From Lactifluus volemus (taxonomy: Eukaryota > Basidiomycota > Agaricomycetes > Russulales > Russulaceae): a DNA stretch of 64,000 nt. The stretch spans positions 1-64,000 of the forward strand of contig WTXI01000053.1 of NCBI GenBank assembly GCA_022376515.1, in the 5' to 3' direction. Position 1 is the stretch's first letter. Each line of letters starts with the position of its first letter. Shown piece after piece: positions 1-11,250 of this stretch. Position numbers and translations under genes: made by a program. The notes under the pieces were generated by a model. The model was not told the origin of the DNA. It saw only the letters and a list, made by a program, of their open reading frames with translations, and ran no database searches.

Positions 1-900
1 ACCTGAATCCACTAGTTTTACTCTCCTTTAAACCAGAACAATCTGCTTCTCATCTCCCCTCTTCTCTTATCCCCCTAAACACCCTAATAAGGCCCTTGAA
101 GCTTGGTGGGTGTGTGTCAAGGCTCAGAAGGGCCTTGGCGCTCAACATGAGCTTTAGTCACGAGACCTAGTCCAACAAGGACTAGCATCGAGTGGCACTT
201 GATGATGTAAGGGTTGCTGACTAATGTGCAGGCACGTGAGACCTATCACATGACTGTGGGAGATTTGATGATGTAATGAATGACTAAGCCGCAGTGGTCA
301 CGAGGCTTAGTCTGACTAATCAGGGTTCAGGGTTCTATGTCCCACTGGCTCTACTCAGAAGGAGGGCGTCACACTGATGGATGTACTCCTGGTATTGTCA
401 ATGATCTCTAGTGCCCCTCTCTGGTAGGCAAAGACTAATCCTCCTAACATACAGAGGTTAGGGAGGAAGACTCAAGAGATGAGAGGGGAGACCAGAAGGT
501 CTTTGGAAGGGGGAAGATGGTGGTTCTGATTAAAGACGAAGTGAAGTCTAAGGAGAAGAGGCACTGGAAAGTATATACTACTGGGGTGTGGCACTTACTA
601 AGGGATTCTCAGGGATGTCACATAGGGTGACATCACAATATAATATAGATAGGGGTAGATCGAGATGGGATCGAGATCCTCGGGGTAATCCCGGGACTGC
701 GCTAGAATGATGTTGGGGTCACATCAGGGTGATGTCAGGGTCACATCGGGGTAATCTCAGGGGAACTGTATCATAACTGAATCTGTATAGTAGTGAAGTC
801 TGACCTGTTTACATAGCTATGTTCTTGTTTGTTACTGTTGTTTATATGGCTTGAAATGGTTTGAATTTCCCACGGTTGCAAGTGGTACTTTTCTGAACGT
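1..900. repeat. Repeat-rich DNA, possible LTR-retroelement remnant
   Basis: No protein can be followed here. The stretch holds degenerate short repeats: a TTGATGATGTAA unit followed by a TGACTAA motif occurs near 199-225 and again near 252-270; a GTCACGAG..CTAGTC-type unit occurs near 156-172 and 298-318; and from about 612 to 765 there is a run of TCACAT / GGGTGATGTCA / GGGTCACATC units that alternate as near inverted copies. Such arrays are common in or beside LTRs of fungal Ty3-type elements, but I see no polymerase, primer-binding site or clear LTR pair, so the retroelement reading is inference. Confidence 0.35.
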
Positions 901-939
901 CATGTGATAGTGGAACCGTAACACATTTCTTTTTCTTCT

Positions 940-1592
940 TTGATTTTCCTTCTCTCCCTTTCATCGTCTGCATCCCCCTCTGCTTTCTCTGTCTCTGCCT
1001 CTGCTATGTCCTCCTGTGCCTCCTGCACCTGTGCCACCCCCTGCTTTCACCTCCTCCACATTGCATGCCTCCTGGACAGGGTGGTCCACAGCATCATGCT
1101 GCCTACACCAACGCCTTCTCCACCTCCTCCCCGGTACGTTGTTACACCGCCTGCCCCGCCCCAATGCGTGCTGACTTTTTTTTTGTCACCTCCTCCTCCT
1201 CCTCCTCCTCTGCCTCCATCACCTTCCGCCTCTGCTACCTTGACCACCTCCTCCAGTGCTGCCGCCTCTGCCACCTGGACCACCATCTCCTGTGCCACCA
1301 CCTCCGCACCTCCTGTGCATCCCATGCCGTGTGCACCTCCCACGCACCTTGCACCTCTCATGCCTTCCATGCTGCTTGTGCCTCCTCCTATGCTTCCCAT
1401 GCCTTCCATGCCTCCCGCGCTGTGCACCTTCTCCTGCGCTTCCTGTGGCATGTGCCTCCTCCCATGCCTAGCATGTTCTCTTGTGGCTCCCATGCCCCAC
1501 GCCCTCTCCTGTGCCTCCACCACCACCTCCTCCCTGTGACCCTGCAGCCCCCACCCCTGCCAGGGCTGTTCCACCAAGGCTGGTGGAACCAT
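940..1592. repeat. Pyrimidine-rich low-complexity tract
   Basis: A roughly 600 bp CT-rich tract built from CCTCC, TGTGCC and CATGCCTTCC words, with a run of CCT triplets near 1189-1210. It is open in several frames on both strands, which follows from its composition: the predicted peptides are almost only Pro/Ser/Cys/Ala or Gly/Glu/Met. No domain is visible. I treat it as simple-sequence DNA, not a gene. Confidence 0.6.
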
Positions 1593-2101
1593 TGGATCCT
1601 CCTGTACATAGTTCTAGATAGTGATTCATGTTGTAGTTTAGCCTCAAATATATGAATTTTATTGCTTAAATTTGTGTGCTTGAAAACTTTTGGTAAGCAC
1701 AGATCTAAGCTGCCATTTAAGTGAATCTCCCAGCCCAAGATAAGCATAATGATTGTACAACTTAGGAGGTAAAAAAATAGAAAAGAAATTTTTTATTTGT
1801 GTGGCTGAAGTCGACTAAGAGCTGCAGCTAAGTCGAAGTCGCAGCAGAAAACTTGACTAAGTCGAGTCGTTCCCATCACCAAAAATGGAAATCACATGGT
1901 GTTGTTTGGTTGTCGTCCAGGGGAGAGGAAGGGGACTTTGAGCAGAGTGAGACAGTATCCAAGGAAATTGATGATGTCAGATCAAATAAGTAAATACAGG
2001 ATGTTGTAAAATCAACCTTTTTGCAATTCTTTACTCAACCAGGGGAGCCAAGGCCTCAGCCCTCTTCTTCTCATATCTTTTCATGGCTCAGGGGTGGCTG
2101 C
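1593..2101. other. Intergenic, no gene seen
   Basis: AT-richer DNA after the CT tract. Near 1803-1870 a GACTAAG/AAGTCG word recurs four or five times (simple repeat). No open frame of note. Confidence 0.4.
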
Positions 2102-2370
2102 TTACAGCAGGAGTTTAACTGTCATGAGGAATTCTGCACAATTGACATGCTCGGCTGAGCATGGTTTGTGCAGTTTCCAAACAGAAAGTTCATTGGGATC
2201 GATGCTAGCAAGGTTGGGCAACTGTGCTTTAATCTTGACCGTCAACTTTTCCGCATCAGCCTCGTAGATACCATTACTGAGAAGGAATGTCCAGAAAGAG
2301 GACGTCTCTCGTGATCAATAAGAAGGCACCACACTTGAACACTTTCAGGAGCTGATTCATGTCCGGACAT
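2102..2370 (-). pseudogene. Crinkler-type (CRN) N-terminal domain fragment, frameshifted
   Basis: From the ATG at 2370 the frame encodes a short leader followed by a VQVWCLL strand, then breaks; a neighbouring frame resumes near 2275 with an alternating charged segment ending in the motif ELSVWKLHKP and stops at 2102. The order (hydrophobic first strand with a CLV-like core, lysine-rich helix, then eL-x-lWk) is that of the ubiquitin-like N-terminal domain of crinkler proteins, which are known in chytrids, arbuscular mycorrhizal fungi and some basidiomycetes and are usually followed by a kinase- or nuclease-like C-terminal domain. Here nothing follows and the 269 bp span is one base short of a whole number of codons, so this is a broken fragment. 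Family assignment is by motif memory. Confidence 0.5.
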
Positions 2371-2499
2371 GGTGGTGGTAAAAGAGGAAGGCGCAAATCA
2401 ACGTTCAAGTTACGGTTCAGGTTCCTAGTACGGGGCCGGCCGGCCATAAATACAGCAGATAATACAAAACCACGGAATATCTAATAGTAGCTCGATTTA

Positions 2500-2544
2500 T
2501 TACAGGTATTCCTCTTCATCCATGTCATCAAAGGGCCAGTGCGC
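2500..2544 (-). pseudogene. Displaced C-terminal tail of the phosphotransferase-like pseudogene
   Basis: On the minus strand this short piece encodes the acidic end HWPFDDMDEEEYL followed by a stop (TTA on the plus strand at 2500-2502). That ending is the usual C-terminus of the fungal AIM9-like/APH phosphotransferase family whose other parts lie at 2551-4185. It is in its expected orientation but separated from the preceding tail segment (3020-3240) by the inverted block 2551-3010. Confidence 0.6.
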
Positions 2545-2550
2545 CGCGAT

Positions 2551-3010
2551 CTGAGCCCCATCCCGACCTTCAGCCGAGCAAAATCATCGTTTCCAGGTCG
2601 CCCGACTCTAACTTGTACGTCCGAGTCGTCGGCCTGATCGGCTGGCAACGCACCTCGATCCTACCCTCATTTCTCCTTGCCGGTGTACCTCAACGGTTAC
2701 AGAACTGCGATGATCCTGTCTCACAATCTATGACGCGGCCGTCGGTACTGGAGAACCTGAGCGACTTGAAGGAACCCCAGCAACACAAAGAGATCTACCG
2801 TCGCCTCCTCTTCCTTCACCACTACGTCGAAAACACGAAGAAGTATAACAAGCTTCATTATGCGGCATTGACAGATCCTATGCGCAAGCTCCGCTGCCGC
2901 CTTTTCCGCCATGCCAGTGACCCGTGGGAGGGCGAAACTCTTGCGCTGAAGGTTGCACTGATTCAAGCAACGGAGAACTGGGAAACGCTCACGGGAGAGA
3001 CCTGCCGTGT
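2551..3010 (+). pseudogene. Inverted middle segment of a phosphotransferase (APH/AIM9-like) gene
   Basis: On the plus strand, opposite to the rest of the gene, this block encodes the catalytic-loop to C-lobe part of an aminoglycoside-phosphotransferase-like protein: a HPDLQP catalytic-loop motif (about 2559-2576), then GLIGWQR where the family normally has GLIDWQ, then PSFLLAGVPQ, HASDPWEGETL and ALIQATENWETL. The catalytic-loop Asn is not seen (SK follows HPDLQP) and the metal-binding Asp of the DW motif is Gly, so even without the rearrangement this part would probably be inactive. The block ends near 3010, where plus-strand similarity stops and the minus-strand tail begins. Confidence 0.65.
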
Positions 3011-3014
3011 CCTG

Positions 3015-4185
3015 TCGTTTTCGACCTCGAGGACGTACGCGAGACGATGAAGCTTGGCCTTCGCCAATGCAACCTCCTTCAGCTGCTTGCTGCGTGTCAT
3101 GACCTCCTCGTAGCACTCAGTGGGAACCCAGCCCTCCAGCCCGAAGCCGACCAAGTTCCGGCAGGCCTGTAGAGTCTCATCCATTCCTGTCAGTTCCGCA
3201 TCTCTTATCAGGGCCGATTCAACACTTTCGTCAATAGTAATCAGTTAGTCTAAGTGTAAATAAAAAGGCAGAGTGCGCCTACATTGTCCTCGATCTACGT
3301 CGAGCTGTGATCTCCTGCCATACCACAGAGGCAAATGTGTATCTGGTCCTACGCAGAAACGCTCATCCTCTAGTGTGATACCTGGCCTCCCAGCAACCTT
3401 CTCCAAGTCTTTGGTATAGTACAGGCTTCCCCCAGCCGGGTAAGCAATCGACATCATCTTCGACTCAAGTTTAGCAAGACGGCGTGAGATTAAAATGATG
3501 ACCTCGTCCCCTAGGTCAAACCATATGCCGCGCAAGCATGTGCCTCGAACGAATTCCATAAAGATATACTCGGTCTCTGCCGCGTTGTCCGGCACAGGCG
3601 AGTATCCGTATACCTTAGGTATAGGTAGCCCAGAGGAACGGAGTAAGGCCATGGTAGCCGCTTCACTAGCGACAGCGAAGTACTCGGGAATTGTAGCCAG
3701 GTACGGGATACTCGCCACCATTTGGAAGCCACAGCGCATGGTGATGAGGAAAGTACGGTTGAACCCACCCTCTGCGAGTTTTTTCAGACTGATGATTTCA
3801 TCAGGACTCCGATCGACGGACTCGGCTGCAAGTCGACGTAGCCCATCGACATTGAAAACACGTCTACGCTCTGTGTGGCGAAGGACATCGTTGAAGCTGA
3901 AGATGGGTTAGGCATGTACCCCATAGAATAACATGTATGAGACTTACATCCACCGCCCTGAAGTGTACTCAAGAGGTCATTACCAGGATGCGCCATGACA
4001 GAGAACGCGCGACGTGACGGCCAGCGGGTCGGGGTGGCGATGGAGCTCGAGTAGGATGAACGCAATGAGGAGCGAGGATGGCGCAGAGACAGCGCGACAG
4101 GAACTGCTAGCAAGTCGGAGATGAACCTCGCGCGGCTCCCAATAGAGGGCATGGGAGGAAGAAGGTATCCAATATAAGAAACCAA
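3015..4185 (-). pseudogene. Phosphotransferase (APH/AIM9-like) pseudogene: N-lobe plus tail
   Basis: Reading the minus strand from 4185: an Arg/Ser-rich, mitochondrial-presequence-like leader, a break near 3970 that looks like one lost base in the first exon, an intron of about 50 nt (about 3902-3949), then a well conserved N-lobe with a KLAEGGFNRTF nucleotide-binding loop, an EYIFMEFVRG hinge and the GPDTHLPLWYGRR segment. The exon ends after VDRG; after a short intron-like stretch the next minus-strand coding is the far C-terminal part (VESALIRDAEL, QACRNLVGFG, EGWVPTECYEE). The segment normally between them is missing here and part of it lies inverted at 2551-3010. The family is known as AIM9-like, related to protein kinases, often expanded in agaricomycetes; the substrate is unknown. 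I regard the locus as a pseudogene. Confidence 0.65.
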
Positions 4186-4189
4186 CCGG

Positions 4190-4817
4190 CACGGGATCTA
4201 AAGTATACAAATACAGTAGAGTACTGTACTGGATGAAAATCTAGAAACAGCCGCATCACAGGTGCAGGGATCGACGAGTTGGGTGTATCGAGATCGAGTA
4301 CGGAAGCAAATGAATCGGTGATCGAGATCGAATTTTTGGCCGGAGTCCGTCCGTCCGTAGCTGTCAAAAGGATCTGATCCGTTTCTAAGTTATCTTTTTT
4401 GCTGCCTCAAGTCTGAAACTTATCAGGACCCAACTCATACAAGCTCCCCCGCCACCCATCTCGAAACATTCAATATCATGACATTTTTACAATACCTGTC
4501 CCAAGATCATTTTCCCTCCCCGCGGCCGTGCCTAAAAACTGGTTTAAATCCAACTCCTACACTCCGACGTGTCCATCTCTGGGTTAATTAGTTCGTTGAT
4601 CGCTCGGCGGACTCTGGATTGTTGTTTCGCGACCGCGACGAGGTGCCACATTGATATCCTTCACCTCAACCCAACCCATTTTAAATTTTGGGTCCCACGT
4701 TCGCCCCCCCTTCTCTTGACTCTTTTTTTTTTTTCTGTTGCTTTTCCTTTCCTCTCCCCGTGTCAGGGTATCACTATCACCCGTTGTAGCTCAACCCCAA
4801 AATACTACTCTTATCTC
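4190..4817. other. Divergent intergenic/promoter region
   Basis: About 0.6 kb between the minus-strand pseudogene and the methyltransferase-like gene. It contains a pyrimidine-rich stretch with a long T run (about 4705-4770), typical of fungal 5' leaders. No other gene is seen. Confidence 0.35.
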
Positions 4818-6313
4818 ATGACGTTCGATTTGCACGTGTACGACCCGAATGATAACCCGTACATGCCCCTTCGTCTCCAAGATGCCGTACTCAATCTCGA
4901 CCCCGGTCACTTCGACTTCCTGCATCCCCTTCCTGTTTTTCCCACCCATGGTGCTAGTCCGGTACATGGCATTGCCCCTGTCGTGTCAGACGCTGGCCTA
5001 GTGGATGATGATGCAGAGTCACTCCTCGACGATATCGACGACAATTCATCAGAGGCGCTCGTTCCCATTGAAGACCATGACTTTCCATCGTACTTTGCTG
5101 AACATGGCTCGCCGCAACGTCTATTCCATTCCCATGGTAGTTATAGCCTTCCAGTTGATGGCGATGAAATGAAGGTGCGTCTCTTGAGTTCCGCCGGTAA
5201 ATGTTTGTGCAGACACTCAACTTGGTTCAAAATGATGTGATCCACGTCTAGAGGCAGGAGGCTCAACATATCCTACTTCGCATGATCATCGGAAGTAATC
5301 ATGATGTCTCCCTTCGTGAGTTACTCGATAACAATCCCAAAGAACGCAAGGTCGTTGACCTGTGTGCTGGCACCGGCCGGTGGTATGTCATCAGTTCCTT
5401 TATACCTGTTTAGAGTGAGGTGTTGACTACGGAAATCCGTCGATGACCAGGGTCTTGGAGATGGCTGAGGAGTTCCCCCTCGTTGAATTCCGTGGACTTG
5501 ATCTTGGTGCGTGCTGCTCCTTGGATGTACAGTGTATGACATTAATTTGCTTTTTCTGATTTCATGTTTGATCGTCCTTTTGTCATCCGTTCGACAGTTC
5601 CGATCCAGACGCGCTACCCACCCACAACGTTCGCTTCGAGATTGCCGATGTCACTGAACGGCTGCGCTTTGCCGATGCTTCAGTTGATGTTGTGCATGCC
5701 CGCATGACTTGCCTCAGGGTTTGTCCCAGCCCAGTACCCTTCATTCCCTTGATGACGTAGGCTGCTTAGGCGGACATGATCCCACGCTTTCTGAATGAAG
5801 TCGCGCGTATTCTACGTCCAGGCGGACTATTTCTCAGTGCTGAATGGGGTGTCTGCCCAACCCTTCACCCAGTGCACCCATCCTTAGCGCAGCCTCAGGT
5901 CTACATCCCCAAAACTATTTCTTTCTACAATGTAGCATCGTGCGTCGGTTTTCTCTCAACACGCACTTTTAGTACTGTGCTTATAATACCGCCTCCGTCG
6001 TAGATCCTACGTTCCGACCCTTGCGCCGCACATCCCCCAGTTTATTAGCCTGACTGGCTCCTTCGAGGAACCCATGACTAGGCGGCGGGCTATACCGATA
6101 TCGGCTCCATACCCTGGTGTTGTCCCATCAAGTGACCTTTTTTTTGTTAGTGAGGTGATGAGACGCATCACGCGCGGTTATGCCGATGCTCTTGTGGCTG
6201 GAGGAGTTGTCCGGCGCGGGGACGCGGAAGCCTTCAAAGGCGAGTTGGACCAGACGGAGGGCATCGTTTGCATATATCAGACCGTCTGTGCGCGCAAGGT
6301 TGGAAGCAATTGA
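4818..6313 (+). CDS. SAM-dependent methyltransferase-like protein, frame disturbed
   Basis: The start at 4818 gives an acidic, disordered N-terminal region of about 119 codons. After an intron comes the methyltransferase core: ERKVVDLCAGTGRW (SAM-binding motif I), EFRGLDL (acidic motif II), FEIADVTERL, ADASVDVVHARM and the post-I LRPGGLFLSAEW segment, as in fungal class I (UbiE/LaeA-like) methyltransferases; substrate unknown. Introns: 5175-5251 (or acceptor 5212, which would read into an in-frame TAG at 5249-5251), about 5379-5449, 5514-5597 and 5720-5770. Between 5615 and 5630 the frame shifts by one base, and after about 5940 conserved C-terminal pieces appear in more than one frame. Either this copy is decaying or the sequence has base-level errors, as in nearby genes. 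Confidence 0.65.
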
Positions 6314-6588
6314 CTCGACGAGCGTACGGCGATCATGTTATTATATTTCTTGACAATCGGAGCAAACCCTAAGTTAGCTCCTTGACTAAGCAATGGGATC
6401 CACCTCTTTCGCCGCGCTAGCATTGAATCAAGTCTGTCTTATATCCTAACTTCCTCCTTAATAAGGCGTTTGCAAACCATCATCTCCCACAAAATTCATT
6501 GCAAATTTATTACCAGGGGCACAAACTTGTTCTGTGCTACCTACCGAGTCGAAGAAATATAAACTGGGCCCACACCACCCACTCGATA
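6314..6588. other. Intergenic spacer
   Basis: Short AT-rich spacer holding the 3' end of the methyltransferase-like gene and the upstream region of the karyopherin gene. No gene seen. Confidence 0.4.
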
Positions 6589-9500
6589 ATGGCGTCATTC
6601 CTCCCGACTCTTACACCAACAGACGTCCAGCGAGCAGCCCGGGTACGCGCGTTTCTTTTTCGACATTGAAACTGCAGCTGTTTATTAATTACTTTGAACG
6701 AAGCTTATTCAGGAGTCGTATGACCCAACGTCTGCTCACAGCCTTTCGCCGGATGAACACCATCGCCTCCAGAGTGAAATACTCGAGTTACAACGCAAGT
6801 GGGAGGCCTGGGGTCTCGTCGTGCCCTTCCTTTTTGAGTACGCAGACCCGAACGTACAGTTCTTTGGCGCACATACGGCCCAGATCAAGATATCACGGGA
6901 TTGGTTAGTGACAGGCACCTACATCTAAGTATCCTCGACAATTGATACGCTTGCACAGGGATGGCTTCCCGACAGAGCATAGGGATGGGCTCATTCCCTT
7001 TCTACTCGATGTTACCGGTCGCTCGGTAGCCCTGGGTCTTCCCAAGGTCATCTTAAGGAAGCTGTTTGTTGCTGTTCGTCATCCTCCTCAGTCACACTCC
7101 TTTCTCTCGCGCCTTGTATTGACTGTACCTAGCTATCCGCGCTAGCTCTGCGGCTCGTGCCTCAAGAAACACCCCATTGGCCAGATTGGATCATCACCAC
7201 TGCCACCGCGCTCTCCAATGCAGGCGCATCCACCGAGCATATATTGGACTTTCTTGAAATTGCCGTTGAGGAGGTGAACGGCGCCGACCTTCTCCCGACA
7301 AAGAGGTGCGATTTCGCTCCTTGTATCGGACAATCGATCTTGCTCTTCTCAACTTTGCCACGCAGGTCTCAGATGCTTCAAAGCCTTAGAGATGCGATCC
7401 CTCTTGTCACACAGGCGATTTCCTCATCCATTGTCCTGTCTGCAGATCCGGTCAGACTCCGTCAACTACAATCTGCGCTGAAGTGCTTCGAAGCATGGAT
7501 TCCCAACCTACCTAGCAAGTACGCTTCGTTGTACCGCCCCTGCACCACTATAGCTATCGCCCAACTCTGACGCCATCTTACAGCGATGTGACTCCTCTCC
7601 TGCCGTCCTTTTCACACTTCTCGACCCAGTCTCGCCTATATTCCAGTCCGCCATATCTGCCGTCTTGGCGGTGCTGTCCGCCCCAGCTTTCGCAGACGGC
7701 GCTGGCTCCACCACGTTGACATTGCCTCTTCTCCAGTGGTGCGCTCAGGCTGGTCCACCCATCGTCAACGCCGTACTCAGCCACGGCCCCGATGAGATTG
7801 CGTCAGGGTTGTGCCGTCTTCTCGCGGGGCTGGGTGACCATTCGACTACCTACCTCACTGAGAATCTGAACGCCCCCCTTGTTCAGGCATTTCTTCACCT
7901 TGTGTTATCCTTCACAGCGCTCCCCGGTAGCTATGGTGTCGACGAAGAAGAGAGCGAACGCTTACTCGGCTTTTGGTATCTGCTGCAGGAGGCGCTGTGG
8001 TCGATTGAGTTCCCACCTGAAAGTGAGGCGTCGCAAGAGAAGGAGATGTGGGACCTTGCCAAGGCAGTGTATGCCGAGTTGGTTGCCGTATTGAGAACCA
8101 AGGTGCGCTGGCCGATTCCCCCAAGCGGGTGGACAAAAGGTGCGCGTGTCCTCTCTTGCCCTAGACGTACAGAGGGAAGAAACGGTTGGAGTTTGCAGAT
8201 CAGATTGAGAGATTCCAGGTGTATGTCCGCTCCTGTTTGCTTCTGAGCGGTGTTGGTAGCTGATGATGGTTACATCTGAAGATATCGACGGGATGTCGGC
8301 GATACCTTGATCAATGCGTAAGTTCTGGTGCAACACCCCAATGGGCTTTTTAGTGATGCATCTCAGGTACTATGTTCTGAGAGACAACATGTTGGCATAT
8401 TATCTCAACGACCTCACCGAACGGCTACCTAACAAGAATGAGGCCGGAGGCTTGGAGGTCAGCATCACGGCTCCCGTGTACGCAACCTGTCCAATTTTAC
8501 GTCGAGACAGGAGATCGAGGCAACGCTTCATTGCGTGATGTCTATTCAAGAAGCTGTCCCGTTAGAGCCTAATCAGCATCTGTCGCGCCTCTTTAGCCCA
8601 GAGATCCTTGGTCAACTACCGACTTCAGGGAATCACCGTATACAGCGCACTATGCTTGGACTTATAGGTAACATAAACCTTGACTTGGCATCTTTTGCTT
8701 CTGTTCATCCCTCTTCGAAGGTTCCTATGCCTCATGGTTCACAACCCTTCCGACGGGAACAAGCGAACCCCTGCTTGCAGTCCTGAGCTATGTGGCTCCC
8801 TCCCTCAGTGAGGCGAACCTGTGCCTACCCGCTGCAATCGCCCTGCGTGATCTATGCGATGCGAATCGCGCCGCCTCGCGCCCCATATCACGGCTTTTGG
8901 CGAACTTCATGCAGGACTGTCGAGTGTGCAGGACACGGAGAAGGCCAAGGTGCTGCAATCTATTTCGAGTGTAATTCAGGCATTGCCGCCAGAGGAGGAG
9001 ATAGCACCAGTCGAGGTCCGTATTAATTTGAGTTGTGTTTAGCGTAGTGGCGAATGCAAAATTTCAGGCCATTGTACAACCAGTAGTGGCGAAATTGTTG
9101 CATGCTCTCCACACGTCGTCTCAGGTGCGTCAGACCTGCTCTCAACTACATCTCGTTTCTAACTTTGTCTGGAAAGGCGCCAGAGGAAGGACGCGCATTG
9201 GCTATACAGCAACTTCAAACCCTAGCGGGAGTTGCAAAGGGCCTCACGCGCACCACTGATGCTGCTGGCTTTGAGAACTCTCCTGCGGCAGAGGAGGTGG
9301 AGCGCATGCAGCGCGCAAGAGATGACAACCGTATGGTGCGACTGCGGGAAGACATGTTGAACGCTATCGAAGGGACTGTCGAATTGTGGTCGATGGATGC
9401 TGGGATCAGTGAAGTACGTCTGCCTACATCCGACCCCCCTCTGGCGGATAGCTCAGCGATACGATAATAGGCACTGAGCGACCTCTTCAAATCGATCACG

Positions 9501-10603
9501 GCTCTTTCCGCAGACGCTACTATACTATCGTTGCCCCCAGGCCCCCTGCTCGAACTTGTGTGCCGTGCAGCTCAACGCCAGCTCACGGCTGTCTGGCTCG
9601 CGCTGGCAAACATGCTCGTCATACAGCTAAATCCCCCTGCACCGTATACCATGTCTCTACGCACAGTGCCCTCTCAAGAGGTTCTCACCATTGTTCGCGA
9701 TGTTGTTAGCGTGTTGCTACGGGCGACCCTGAACGCCCTAGGTGTCGAGGGAGCCATGGAATCGGTACGTTTTTGACACTTAAACGCACATTAGCGGAAC
9801 TCGGAAAGATGACTTTGATGTGCCTGTCCAGAACCCGGATATCGTGCAAGACTTCTTTAATTTTGTGGAGAAGGTTGGAAGTTCCCTGGTCCCAGGTAAC
9901 AATGGCTTGACACATGAATCCAGGTATCCCACTACTTCGTCTCGGTATTTTATCAGCTGCCTCCGGAATCTTTCGATGCCCTTGTTCAATGTGCGATATC
10001 TGCCCTCAGCTTGCAAGAGCGCTACTCGCTCGTTGCAGCATCAACGTTCTTGGTAAATCCATCCGGTCTTCTTATCGTGTCCGGAGTTTTGATGAAAATT
10101 GTTGAATAGACCGCTCTCATTAGAGACACACAGGCGAACGACGATCTCGGAGACGCGAAGAAGCTCCTCCTCGACACTCATGGACGGGCGATCATACGGT
10201 CACTGCTTGTTGGTTTTGCTGGTGTCTCGCCAAAGTCAGCCGTCCCAAACCTCATCGAACTGTTCTCTGCCCTTGTCACAAAAGTGCCGTTAGAAAGCAA
10301 ACAATGGATTCTTGAGATCCTATACGGGGTTTGTTCTTCATTCTGGTGCTTTTGCGATGGGCTAATTCTGCTGTACAGAATGATTTCGCTCAGTCTCGTG
10401 CAGGTCCTGAAGCTAAGGACGCTTTGGTGAAGGCTGTGTTTGGGTACGCGTACCATGTTCACTTGTATAGCCAGACTAAAATTCTTTCTCCCCTTGGTGT
10501 TGCCAGTGGTTCACGATCAATAAGGCGAACGCGGGATGCCGTGCGGCAGTTCACAATTATCGCAAGGGGACAAGAGGGCTCCAACTTTGGGTTGGCATGG
10601 TAG
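6589..10603 (+). CDS. KAP122: Importin-13/Kap122-type karyopherin beta
   Basis: A nuclear-transport receptor of the importin-beta superfamily, expected to carry cargo through nuclear pores under control of Ran-GTP. The N-terminus has the segment VQFFGAHTAQIKISRDW, characteristic of the Exportin-1/importin-beta-like entry into HEAT repeats in importin-13 and yeast Kap122/Pdr6. The remainder is a string of helical repeats, and the end reads ARGQEGSNFG before TAG at 10601-10603. At least 16 exons can be joined (6589-6642, 6713-6903, 6959-7073, from 7133 and so on) with introns of about 45-70 nt. Two one-base breaks, near 7603 and 8875, both at CC where CCC would keep the frame, interrupt otherwise continuous similarity. 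The exon join near 9780-9825 is uncertain. I think the gene is functional and the breaks are sequence errors. Kap122 versus another karyopherin is fairly but not fully certain. Confidence 0.8.
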
Positions 10604-10870
10604 AGCCGTTATTGCCCTTTGCAAAAGATCCTTAGGCCTCTTCCTGTTTCCTCGCCAGAGGGAACGCAAATTCGAGTAGGTCTTTTAATACACGAATCAC
10701 TTAAACGATCGAGAAACGTTTCATTGCTCTATCTGCTAGTAAACGCCAAACATTCTAACTATCATATTCAATCCCCTGGTACTGAGTGATCGTTCTCATC
10801 CTACAGTTGACTTCGAGGTCTTCATCCGTGAATTTTGAAAGTCAGGGCAAAGAAATGCATCTCGTTCTGG
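10604..10870. other. 3' intergenic region of the karyopherin gene
   Basis: AT-rich spacer downstream of the karyopherin stop. No gene or clear structure. Confidence 0.4.
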
Positions 10871-10881
10871 CCCGCCATCTG

Positions 10882-11250
10882 TCACTCCACGTTCAAATTT
10901 GTTTCTTCCATACGGTGATGTGACTCAGGTGGGCCAGAGTGAAGAACAGAAGCAGGGAGAAGCTCCTCACTTGTCAACCCTAACGGGACTTTTGCATTCA
11001 GTATCAATTGGATCAACGCATACTGTCGTCTTATCAGGATACCTACGATGGGTCGTCGCAACCCATCGATTACATCCCTATATGCACGGTCTGACTCAGA
11101 GACCGATGTCACGCGCCAGCCCGAAGACTCTCCATTTATTCTTCCCCGATCTCCCACGGATACTGTCGAATGTCGAAGATTTCGCAAGAGCCTCCGAAAC
11201 TGAGAGGGCGTATAAGCTTGCGTCTCTGAGATGTCGTTAATAAACTGAAA
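10882..11250 (-). CDS. Possible small unknown gene or 3' exon
   Basis: A minus-strand frame runs from about 11250 to the stop at 10882 (a 101-codon ORF from 11187, open about 20 codons further upstream). The peptide is basic and then has a balanced, helix-compatible segment (AYRDVIDGLRRPIVGILIRR, then LIQLILNAKVPLG). That composition looks more protein-like than the other open frames in this gap. I recognise no family. It may be the last exon of a gene whose upstream exons I cannot place, or a chance ORF between two convergent genes. Confidence 0.3.
   Translation of the reverse strand, partial: FQFINDISETQAYTPSQFRRLLRNLRHSTVSVGDRGRINGESSGWRVTSVSESDRAYRDVIDGLRRPIVGILIRRQYALIQLILNAKVPLGLTSEELLPASVLHSGPPESHHRMEETNLNVE

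Noticed and set aside
940..1655. Long overlapping ORFs on both strands
   Set aside because: All follow from a CT-rich simple-sequence tract; the peptides lack any domain and are open in several frames at once.
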